NCBI GenBank assembly: GCA_000697475.1
Contig: JNEU01001161.1
Location: forward strand, 248,001 to 312,000
Origin: Lichtheimia corymbifera B2541
Taxonomy: Eukaryota > Mucoromycota > Mucoromycetes > Mucorales > Lichtheimiaceae
Length of the DNA stretch: 64,000 nucleotides
Reading direction: 5' to 3'
Each line of letters starts with the position of its first letter. Positions within the stretch are counted from its first letter, which is position 1. The notes beneath the pieces were generated by a model. It did no database searches. It was not told the origin of the DNA and saw nothing but the letters and a program-made list of their open reading frames with translations. Below are positions 11,869 through 21,743 of the stretch, in pieces. The translations under genes and the position numbers were made by a program.

Positions 11869-13950
11869 TTAAGACTTTCCAAAACCAAAAAACTTGGAAA
11901 ACAAGCCTGAAGATCTATCTTCTGCACGGAGAGTTAAGCTGTCGGGGTATTGCACATGATTGGCAGCCAGATCAAAGTAGAACGGTTTGGCCACCACGGC
12001 CTCGAGTTTGGGAGGGAAAGGAACCAACTTTGGCATTGCCGAGTCTTGCGTCAAGGCAGCAGGATAAGAATCGAGATCATCAATCAAATAAGTCTATAAC
12101 GTAGCGTTAGATATAGATAGACTATTCCTCCATGATGTTACATACGTCGTTATTAAGTTTGAGTTGCTCCAGCTTGCTTGATAATTCAGTTGTGCTAGTA
12201 TTCTTATCTTGTGCGAGATGCCAAGCTGCATGCATTTTCCATGATCCACTTCTAATTCGCTGCTCCAACTTTGAAAGATCCTCCTCTGTCACTGTCAATG
12301 CCGTATCGGGTTGGAATCCATTCAGCCGTTGCAATTGTTGCTTTGTTTGCACCATGTACGTTTGAGCTCGTTGATACATGGCTACTGATTCTGCAGCACG
12401 ATCCAAATCACCATAAACTTGTGCAACATACATGCATCTACAAACCCAAGCCAATGTCAACATGGTATTCACATATATAAACCTTGCATTCCACATTTAC
12501 CTGTATCCACGATAATAATGCTCCAAAACATCCAACTCAGCTTCAAAGGCGGTAGCGAGATCATCATCCATTGGAAGTTCACGTAAGGTTTGAATAATCT
12601 ATAATAACAAGAGTTATATATACTAACACTTTTTCTTTCAGATCATGAAATTTTTACCTGCAAAATGTCATCAAACAATCGAACTGCATCTTGTGATTTG
12701 GCTTTCAATGCCGATTCAATATTGCGATGGATGATGCGTGCATTCAAGTTGTAGATCACATAAGCGTACACGGACTGCAGATCCTGAGTCGACTTTGCTG
12801 ATTGCGAAGAAGCCACCTTGGCCGTCGCTTCCTTATCATCCTTGACAGCCTTTTTGACCACCTTTTCTGCCTCATTCCATTCTGACTTTTGTTGAGCTGC
12901 TTCCAATGCCTTGACGACCGTATCATTTCGCAGCACAATGGTCGTACCACGCCATTTCAGTGTAGGGCGTTCCTTTTTACTTGACTGCGTAGTGACCTGT
13001 GCCAGCTGTGGCTCGAGAGCAGACACGGTTGCATTCTTCTTTCGCAGATCATCCACCAAGTGAGGAATGTTGCTCGTATCCAATTGCAATTTGTAAGCAC
13101 AGAAGCGGATGTTGGGATCGATATCATCAATGGCTGCATAGCATAATGCCTCTTGCTGTGGATCATCACTTGCAGTACCAAATTCATCATAGATCACCCT
13201 AAGCATTTTACTTAGTCAATTGCATCCCCCTGATACGACCCTACCCTACTTACCTAGCGATGACAAATTGATCCAAAGCAGCCTGCCATTCTTGTTGTTC
13301 AACCAAGAGATATCCTTTCATCCGAGCACCGTATGCCTAATCGCTAGTCAATGATCCATGTTTCCAATTGTGGGATTCATTATAGTATTATTACCTTGAC
13401 ATCCAATACTGAACGAGATTCGACGGATTGTTGATCACACAAATCAGACAAGGCATCTGCGTGCTGACTCGCTTTTTTCAATCGTTTCCTTAAATGATGG
13501 CGTTTACGCATATCCATGCTCGATGATGATTCCTGTTTTAATTCCATAGCATACGCCCATGCACGCTCGACTTGGAATACGTATAGATGCAAGAAACGCG
13601 CGTCCGAGAAAGTCTCTGGTAGTCGTTTTTGTTGGTTGACGTTCTTGTTATTCGGCTTTGTGAGCTCCAACAGTTGACGAAGACGTCGTACACGGTGGGC
13701 ACAGTATTCACTAGAAAAAAGAAACCATGAGCATGCCAGGCATTGAGAGTGCTTGGTGTGCATGTGCCTACTTACCGGTAGCGTTGATAATCCTGATGAC
13801 GGAGGCCATAAGTCATGCGTGAATCGTTTATAAGTGACAAGACTAGAGACGTTGGATTAGCATAAATAAAGTAAATCTCAAGTGTATTCTACCTTCTAAT
13901 GCCATTGGAGCAGCATTGGCTGCAGGGGCATCCACTTGCATGGGCTCCAT
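11869..13950 (-). CDS. SRP68: Signal recognition particle subunit SRP68
   Basis: Eight exons (13893-13950, 13776-13842, 13395-13710, 13254-13336, 12658-13198, 12501-12598, 12146-12437, 11869-12093) give 559 residues. SRP68 forms a heterodimer with SRP72 on the 7S RNA and helps target ribosomes to the ER. The N-terminal RNA-binding region shows SRMTYGLRHQDYQRYREYC, then RVRRLRQLLE, ERAWAYAMELKQE and KRHHLRKRLKKASQHA. Further family segments are GARMKGYLLVEQQEWQAAL, a VIYDEFG block and DDIDPNIRFCAYKL. The C-terminal part includes AAWHLAQDK, TYLIDDLDSYPAAL and ends FFGFGKS. MEPMQVD is chosen as start because it is the first ATG in the exon and lies beyond an upstream stop. Length fits fungal homologues. 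Confidence 0.93.
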
Positions 13951-14859
13951 AGTTGAATAGGCTTGTAAACGTTGTGTTGGTTGTACGCCACGCTCACCAA
14001 AGTAGCCAACCAGCTGAGATGGAATTATTCACAAGCCAAAAAAGAGAAAGAGAGGAAGAGAGGAGGGGTGAGAGAGAGAGATCCACCAATCATCAATACC
14101 ACCACCAAAGGCACACCATGATTCTGGTTCTTTGTGTGAATAACTAGTAGTCAAATACAAGATTATTAAACACGGACAATGTACCATGATATGGCAAGTG
14201 ATTCATTCTCTCAAAAGGAAAAAGGTGAATCCCGCACGTTAGAAGCATCATATGACGACGACGAGAAGAGAGATATTGATTCTCCTTGTCTTGGATACTA
14301 ACAGCATTGTGGGTGATATTGATCGGCAGAATTGTATAATAAAAAGTTACTTGTTTCTACTTGTCATAGTATAAAGCACAAGGAGTAGAGAGAGAAAGAA
14401 AGAGCGGAGACAAGGTCATGGTGGCACACTGACCTTGTGTGTGTGACATATGTCGCTATGGACATTAAATATCATTCGGCATCTGATGCGCTACCTTTCT
14501 TTTTCTTTTTAACCTTCATTTGACTCTCTATCCCGCACCACACGCTTGTCCTTGGACAACAGCAACAACAACAACACACACGCACGACTTCGATTCACAC
14601 TCGTTCATACACTCACTTACCTCCCCCACCTTTCCTTTGACAATTCATCATCAATAGACACCGCTATTGACACGCTCACTTACTCACTCACTCACTCACG
14701 ACACACCTTTACACACACGCACACAGCCTCCTTAATCATTTTTTTACCACCATCATCTCATATCCCTTCTCGAACCCCTTGACCAAACCATTCAACCAAA
14801 CCCCCTCTCTTTGATTATCCCTATCACTCCATCATATATATCACTTCTTTTTAAACACA
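13951..14859. promoter_or_regulatory. Head-to-head intergenic region SRP68 / STE20-like kinase
   Basis: About 900 bases with divergent genes on either side. The part nearest the kinase is rich in ACAC and CTCACT runs (about 14570-14860), typical of a fungal 5' leader. GA-rich tracts near 14041-14085 lie near the SRP68 side. I see no coding exon and no specific factor site I would defend. Confidence 0.4.
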
Positions 14860-16611
14860 ATGCATACCGCTGTTATTACTGATAAACGGAGTCTGCACAA
14901 AGCCGGCTTATCCAAAGTGAGCAACGACGCATCATGGCATCATTTCTTTGATATACTAACGCTCTCTCTATCCCAATAGTCAAGTACCATGCAAAAGTCC
15001 AAATCCGAACCCAACTGCGCCAGTACTGCTGCCTCTTCTTTTCACACACTTGCAGCTCACCCAAAACGCAAATCGACTGGCAATCTCAAACGAGTGCCGT
15101 CATTCTGCCAGAGCAGTACTACGACCAACGGCGGAGCCAACAAGGTAATGAAATAAATGTGTGTCTGGGGGGAGGGGAGGGGAAAGAGAGAAATTGGATT
15201 CAATCGGCGCATACATATATTACACACGTTACTGAATGGTTGCATGTTAGGATGTATGGCGTTCACCTGGATGTTATGAGATTCCAGATATTCTCGGTCA
15301 TGCCTATCTAAAGCCTTCACCCGCTGTAGCCTTTCATTTGCGACCACGAGATCCATCAAAGCAAGTATCCAAGGTAATAAAATATCCCTTGTTTCCCCTT
15401 GATCCCATTCAGCTGAGCAGCCGTTTCTATTTTCTTTATTCTTCTATATAGCGTCCTTGGTACCCACCTAGCCCACATTACCAGATTCCAGACTTGCCAC
15501 CCCTAGCTCGGGCAGAGAACAAGTTTGAATCCAAAATGCGCAAGATACTTGCCAAGACCAGAGTCCACACCAATGATCCTCGTACCCGTTACACTGATTT
15601 CAAGGAGATTGGCACTGGGTAAAAAAAAAAGAGTCATCATCCTCTGTCGATTTAACGATATTCATTCTACTTTTTTAATAGCGTGAATGGTGCTGTGGTG
15701 CGTGCAGCTTACCGTGGTGGTAACAAGAACAGTTACACCCAATTGGCGATTAAACGCTGCAAGCTTGATCCCGATCGTGAATATCGTGCAGCCATTTTGC
15801 GTGAATTGAGAATCATGGCCAGTGGACATAAGAATCTGATCAAATTGCGTGAAGTCACCTTGTGTCGCGATGATGTTTGGATTGCCATGGATTTAATGCG
15901 TTGCTCGGTGTTTGCTGTTCTTTGCCAACGTGGCATCCCTGAGGACTTTTCGATCCACATTGCTTGTGAAACACTAAAGGCACTCATGTACTTGCATTCA
16001 AAGGGTTTCCTTCATCGTGACGTCAAGTGCGAGAATTTATTACTTGGCTGGAATGGTGAAGTGAAATTGGGTAAGTGTACAGTGAGAACAATGAAAACAG
16101 AGAATGAATGCTCATTCATTTTCTTTTTTCGTAGCTGATTTTGGATTGTCTGCCCGTATTGCTGCCGGTAACAGAGATCGATTGGGAACAACCAAATGGA
16201 TGGCTCCTGAAGTCATTCGTGAAGAATACTATGATGAAAAAATTGATTTATGGTCCTTGGGTATCACCATTATTGAAATGATGGATCGTGTTCCACCCCA
16301 TTACTTGATCAAGGATGAGGAAGAATTGTTCGATATCATCGCTACTGAGCCTAGCCCCACTTTCACTTACAGCTATCCATCCATGTACATGCGTGGCCTT
16401 GTCGCCTGGTTGCTTGATGAGGATGCACACAGCAGACCCAGTGCAAAGGATGTGCTTTTGGTATGTATTACATGTAACATGAATGGATCGATATATGTAC
16501 TCATATATATGTATATAGGAAATCGATGCCCATGTCAAGAGCAACTTGTTGCAATGCGCATCATCCGTTGAGCTCGTGCGTTTCCTCAACCACGTCTTGC
16601 CTGCTCACTAA
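14860..16611 (+). CDS. Ser/Thr protein kinase, STE20/PAK-like
   Basis: Seven exons (14860-14916, 14980-15144, 15251-15373, 15452-15618, 15682-16070, 16135-16460, 16519-16611) give 439 residues. The kinase domain fills the C-terminal two thirds: Gly loop GTGVNGAVVRAA, ATP lysine K195 in AIKRC, catalytic HRDVKCENLLL with D284, DFG in ADFGLSAR and APE in WMAPEVI. The HRDxKxxN form and the GTTKWMAPE activation segment match the STE20 group (PAK/Cla4-like). The N-terminal ~165 residues are Ser/Lys-rich, with phospho-site-like KSKSEP and KRKSTG, and contain no CRIB domain that I can see, so direct Cdc42 binding is not supported. The catalytic residues are intact. Subfamily assignment is tentative. 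Confidence 0.88.
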
Positions 16612-17000
16612 ATCAACCTTTTTCACTCATATTCCCCCAATCGATTCTCTATGCAAAACTTCCTAAGTTATGTTTCACCAGCCACTGCTTTTCTCTACTC
16701 CTTCTCCTCCTCCCTACCCTTTTTATTCCATCATCTTTCGCACAACGTCTTTTTTTTAAGGACGACCTTTTCATGATTTCTTCTCCATTCTACCCTTTAT
16801 AATATTGTTGTTTTGTATGACCTTTTTGACACTTGTTTCTGCATTCGAATACCATTCATGGATATAACTTTATAAACCTTGATATCATCTATCTCAATTT
16901 TCTATCAGATGTGATATGTCGTTCATGCGGGATTTAGTTTACTCTCAATTTCGGAGCTCTGTCTCTCTCTCACTCACCTCTTTCTACGTTTACGCGAACC
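16612..17000. other. Intergenic region between kinase and ALG1
   Basis: About 390 bases between two genes on the same strand, holding the 3' UTR of the kinase and the promoter of ALG1. It is strongly T/C-rich on the + strand, with a CTCTGTCTCTCTCTC tract just before the ALG1 start codon. No other feature seen. Confidence 0.4.
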
Positions 17001-18879
17001 ATGGGTGTGCTTTGGACCGATGACGAGGGCCAGATTACAATGGGTGGGGCCATGTTGGCACTTCTTTGCGTTTATTTACTCGGCATGCGTATTGTACGAA
17101 TGGTGGTCTTCGAATCAGCAGGTCCTACAGTAATGCGTCCTCGAACGATCGTTCAAGTGGTGGTGCTAGGTGATATTGGACGGTCGCCACGGATACGTTC
17201 CCATGCTGTTTCCTTGGCTGAAGCTGGATGTCAAGTGGATCTTATTGGCTATGCTGGTAAGGATATCTTGTTTTGTATATATTCCATATATTAAAAGTGG
17301 ATTTTCAGAGACATCACCTGGAACTCGAGTCAATGCCAATCGTCATATCACTGTCCGCAAGATCACTCCCGCTTGGTCTGTTCCTGAAGGATTACCACGA
17401 ATGGTTTACATTGCATGGGCACCTTTCAAGGCTATTTTTATGGCATTGCAACTTGCATGGATCATGGGCTGTATCACCCAACGTCCAAACTATATTCTTA
17501 TCCAGGTATGACACATATACACACCCAGGTCATGGAATGATCCCACTCACTGATCAATATAGAATCCACCCGCCATTCCTACACTTGCAATAGCTCAATG
17601 CGTTTCAAAGTTACGAGATGCTAAACTGGTGGTTGATTGGCATAATTTCGGATTTTCCATCTTGGGCATCAAGCTTGGCATGAATCATCCCGTGGTGCAA
17701 GTCGCCAAACGATACGAACAATACTTTGGTCGTCATGCTTACGCTCATCTCACCGTGACCGATAGAATGAACCGTGAATTGAAGCAATGGGGTATGCGGT
17801 AAGTCTTTTCTTTTTATACATATCAACACGCTGTTTGACTTTGGAGTGCTTTATTAGTGGCAACATGGTGACTTTTCATGATCGACCTCCGTATCACTTT
17901 GAAAGACTTTCCCTTGAAAAGATGCATGATGTAATTACCCAACGCGCCCCTCCTCCCCAAAAGTGGTTGAATCTTGATCTGATTTCTCTTTTTCTTTAGT
18001 TTCTAAGCAGAGTACAACTGGAGAACATTGTGAAACAACAGACACTAGCGACCGACAAGTTTTTGGATACGACACTCTTGGATCGAGATACGACGTTATT
18101 GACCACCAAATCAAACGATGGCTCCGTTGCTATGCGTGACGACAATGAACGTGTACGTTTGATTGTATCTTCAACATCGTGGACGGAGGATGAGGATTTT
18201 TCAATTCTTCTCAAGGCTGTGGAATTATATGAATCAGCATCTCGTCAAGCCGCTAAGCCGTATCCAAGATTATTATTCGTGATTACCGGAAAAGGTCCTC
18301 TGAAAAGCATGTACGAGCAAAAGATATCAGCCATGCAACTGGAACGGACACGCATTATCACTGCATGGTTGGAAGTGAGCGATTACCCATTACTCCTGGG
18401 GAGTGCTGATCTCGGTATTTCATTGCACACAAGCACAAGTGGCATGGATTTACCCATGAAGGTGGTGGACATGTTTGGATGTGGACTTCCTGTATGCGCT
18501 CTTTCATTCGAATGGTAAGATCAGGATAGATGATGTGGACGATTTGGATGGCTAACCAGCCGGGTGTCGTCGTAGTTTGGATGAATTGGTTCACGATGAC
18601 AAGAATGGTTTAATATTTTCATCGAGTACACAACTTGCGGAGCAATGGATGGTAAGCCTCACGTGGGGATATCAAAAGACCTTTTTATACTAACCTGTCT
18701 TCCACCACCACCACCAGGATCTCTTTGTTCGAACACCAGGCAAATTGGATCAGCTCCGAAACAATGTCGTGGCCGAGTACAAACAAGCCAAATGGGAGAA
18801 GCAGTGGAATGAAAGGATAGCTTCATTGTTCGGTATTGTTAATCCCACCACCGTGCATAGTAGAATGAGGGCAGAATGA
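17001..18879 (+). CDS. ALG1: Chitobiosyldiphosphodolichol beta-mannosyltransferase (GT33), ALG1
   Basis: Seven exons (17001-17256, 17309-17505, 17563-17798, 17858-17930, 18000-18514, 18576-18651, 18718-18879) give 504 residues. ALG1 adds the first mannose from GDP-mannose to GlcNAc2-PP-dolichol on the cytosolic face of the ER. An N-terminal membrane anchor ([13 protein letters not shown]) is followed by the GT-B start [17 protein letters not shown]. Family segments are [84 protein letters not shown] (nucleotide-sugar site) and [12 protein letters not shown]. Length matches the family, and the start ATG directly precedes the membrane anchor. Confidence 0.95.
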
Positions 18880-20009
18880 TAATTGTCAATAAACAAAAAC
18901 ACATCATGTATGTACCTGAGAAAAAAAAATCGAGATTCAGGCACGAGAAAAAAAAAAAGAGAGTGGAGAAAACTGATGATACATGCATACAAATGCATGC
19001 ATGCTGCTACACTTGTCCAGCTCTTGCATTGGACTTTTTATCTCGAATGATTTCTTTTCTACTGATGACCATCCTAAAGCTATTTCTAAACTAGATGCTA
19101 CAATGGGCTGAAGGATATTTGGGAGCCTTTTTCTCACAGCGGAGACGATCAGGACCTATCTCTCCAAACATGACCATATGCGTTCAAAAAGTGATACGGG
19201 TCAAAGCGATTCTGTGGCACACTCAGCCTGGTTTTGGGAGAAAAGAAGCGGTTGTGTGACCGAATGTTTTTTTAAATGGCGGCGCTCGCTGTTCACCATC
19301 CGTGTGTTTGGTAATTTTCATTTTGCACTACGTTCGAAAATGACGTTAAAAGGACCCTTTAAAGTTTGCTGATTGCGAAATTCGTGGAATTCAAGTGGGG
19401 CTTGAAACTAGTAGCAACGCTGAGCTTCACGCCACTCCACTATATTATATACACAACAACTCCATTGTGGATCTTGGCATGTCGATAAGCGTCCAACAAG
19501 TAGAAATGGGCAAATATCTAGCGTCAATGCCTTGATTCTATCCATTGCCATCACGTCCCACTTTTTGTTCCCTTGAATTGTATATATAAATATATCTATA
19601 TATGCATGTCCTGCTTTGCAGCAAGCGTCGTTTTTGTTTTTACGACTCCGGCTTTTGTGTAACTGAGACGTAGTTGCCGGGATGGGTGCTTCCGTGAACA
19701 GGGTGATGATGGCAGGCAGTTGCATACACACATCTTTCTTTCACTTTTTGTGCCCTCACACACACACGCCAAGTTATATATATACATATACTGTACGTGG
19801 CTTGCTTTTTCGCTCTTTTCCCCTTTTCTTTCTCCTTTTTGACTACTACTGTACATAATCTTCTCTCTTTTTTCCCTTCCTATTTTCTCTTTCTTATTTT
19901 CAAAAAGGACTTTGTGCATTCATTTTGTTTGTTGTCCTCTTTGTCCTTTCGTTTTAAAAAAGTACACTGCCACACAGCACGACGACGACTATATCACCCA
20001 AAGAGTTTA
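18880..20009. other. Intergenic region between ALG1 and the methyltransferase
   Basis: About 1.1 kb without a supportable gene. It includes two A-rich tracts (about 18923 and 18951) just after the ALG1 stop, and TATATA runs near 19580-19605 and 19777-19790. The last 200 bases are CTTTT-rich and lead into the methyltransferase start, consistent with its promoter and 5' UTR. The open frame through 19797-20010 has no ATG in a plausible place and is treated as leader. Confidence 0.4.
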
Positions 20010-21422
20010 ATGGGTAACCAGACGAGTCGAGTGATTGAAAAGACCAAAGAAAGACGAAGCAACAAGGTGCGACGACGCAGCACTGCAACGCTTGGTACTA
20101 GGTCACATTCGTCAGTCTCTATTTCGCAACATTCATCCTCGCACGGCAACTATGACTGGATCGAAACGCAAACGTCATCGGGTAGTGGTGCCATTGACAC
20201 TGCTGTGGCCGTAGCTACTGTAGCAGCGTCCTCCACTTCTTCCTCGTCTTCGCAGCAACACCATTCACATTATCCTAATACGAGCAATAATACGTCCCCA
20301 TCCAACACCCATAATGATACCTTGCGAACTGAGATGCCTCGACGTAAATCGATTAGTGAGGTTCTCAACAAACGTAAAGGCAGCTTTTCACGTACAACCA
20401 TGTCGCAGGACGACTTTAGAGAATATGATCGTCTTCAACGTCAGGTAAATACATTTACACCCACAGGGTGACGACTATGATCACTACTCGTTGTCCCTTT
20501 TCTCCCTCCTCGTTTCCCCCCCCCTGCGTTACATATTCATGATGTATGTATCTTGTAGCATTACTTGTTGAAGAGTGCTCGAAAAACCAATGCCCATGCA
20601 CCCATTCAAGATCCCGTCACTATTCTTGACTTGGGTACAGCTGGCGGAATTTGGGCCCTGGAGATGGCTGCCATGTTACCCAATACTCAAGTCATTGGCA
20701 TTGATATCAAACCACCTGCCATTCAACAACAAGCGGGTGGACCCAAAAACTTGAAATATATCCAAGCCAACATTAATGAGAACTTGCCCATGAGTGATAA
20801 CTCTGTAGACTAGTAAGTGTCAAAAGTTGTATATGGGCATCCTTGTCTCATTCTTATTATGTAGTATATTCCAACGAAGCATGGGTCAAGTGATTCGCAA
20901 AGACAAATGGCAGCATGTCCTTTCAGAAATGTATCGCATTTTACGACCTGGTGGATACATTGAATTGGTGGAAGCTGATTTATGGCATCACAATCCGGGA
21001 CCTGTGCAACAAGCATTCGATACCTTTATGCAAGAGCAATGTACAGAATGGGGTTTAGATTTTGTCTTTACCGAGACCTTGAGTCAACGCATTGAAGAAG
21101 CTGGTTTTGATGTCATTGAATACAAGGTTTTAGATATTCCTATTGGCGAATGGCCCAAAGATTCAGGTAACATACAAAAGATGAGATGGCGTGTGTTTTG
21201 ACTCACTCACTCACACGCGTCTATTTATTAGAACTCAAGCAATTTGGGTTTATCAATAAGGAAACACAAAAGGCATATCTGAGGAATCGTAAACAATTCT
21301 TCACATTGACATGGGGAATATCAAGCGAGGATTATGATATGGCTGTACAGGAAGTCATGGAAGAATTTGAAGATTATCATGGCTTTACTCGCTTCAACTG
21401 CTGGATAGCCAAAAAGGCATGA
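20010..21422 (+). CDS. SAM-dependent methyltransferase (TAM/LaeA-like, class I) with N-myristoylation signal
   Basis: Four exons (20010-20444, 20559-20812, 20865-21166, 21232-21422) give 393 residues. The class I methyltransferase fold starts at ~residue 160: motif I ILDLGTAGGIWALEMA, motif II VIGIDIKPP, then LKYIQANINENLPMSDNSVD, RILRPGGYIELVEAD and a C-terminal YHGFTRFNCWIAKK. This order is that of the TAM-domain family that includes LaeA, although the substrate is unknown. The first 145 residues are disordered and basic or Ser/His-rich. They begin MGNQTSR, an exact match to the myristoylation pattern M-G-x-x-x-S/T, followed by many Lys/Arg, which would favour membrane attachment. Motif I has TAGG in place of the commoner TGTG. 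Confidence 0.88.
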
Positions 21423-21743
21423 CACCCAAAGAAAAAAAAGAAAACTTTTGTAATCCATTGTAAATGTATATCTTGACACTACATGTGCAGCACAAGCAAA
21501 ACAAAAAAAGGCCCATTAATCAAACAAAAAAACTAAACCATGTGATCAACATGGGGTTTATCACGCTGCTTTATGACGATCTCCCAAGAGGAATACGGAA
21601 AGAGATAGACAGACAGCCTTGCATGAATTAACGACATTGGTTGATTTTCGGGGTTACTGCTGCTCTGGCATTTTGCCACGACGTGTCCTTTGTCCCTCTC
21701 CTCCTCTACACCCGCTCTTCTCTTCCCACTCGTTTGACTTGTC
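21423..21743. other. Intergenic region between methyltransferase and exonuclease-like gene
   Basis: About 320 bases holding the 3' UTR of the methyltransferase, with A-rich runs at about 21435 and 21500, and the promoter of the next gene, whose last 60 bases are CTCCTC-rich. No gene seen. Confidence 0.4.
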
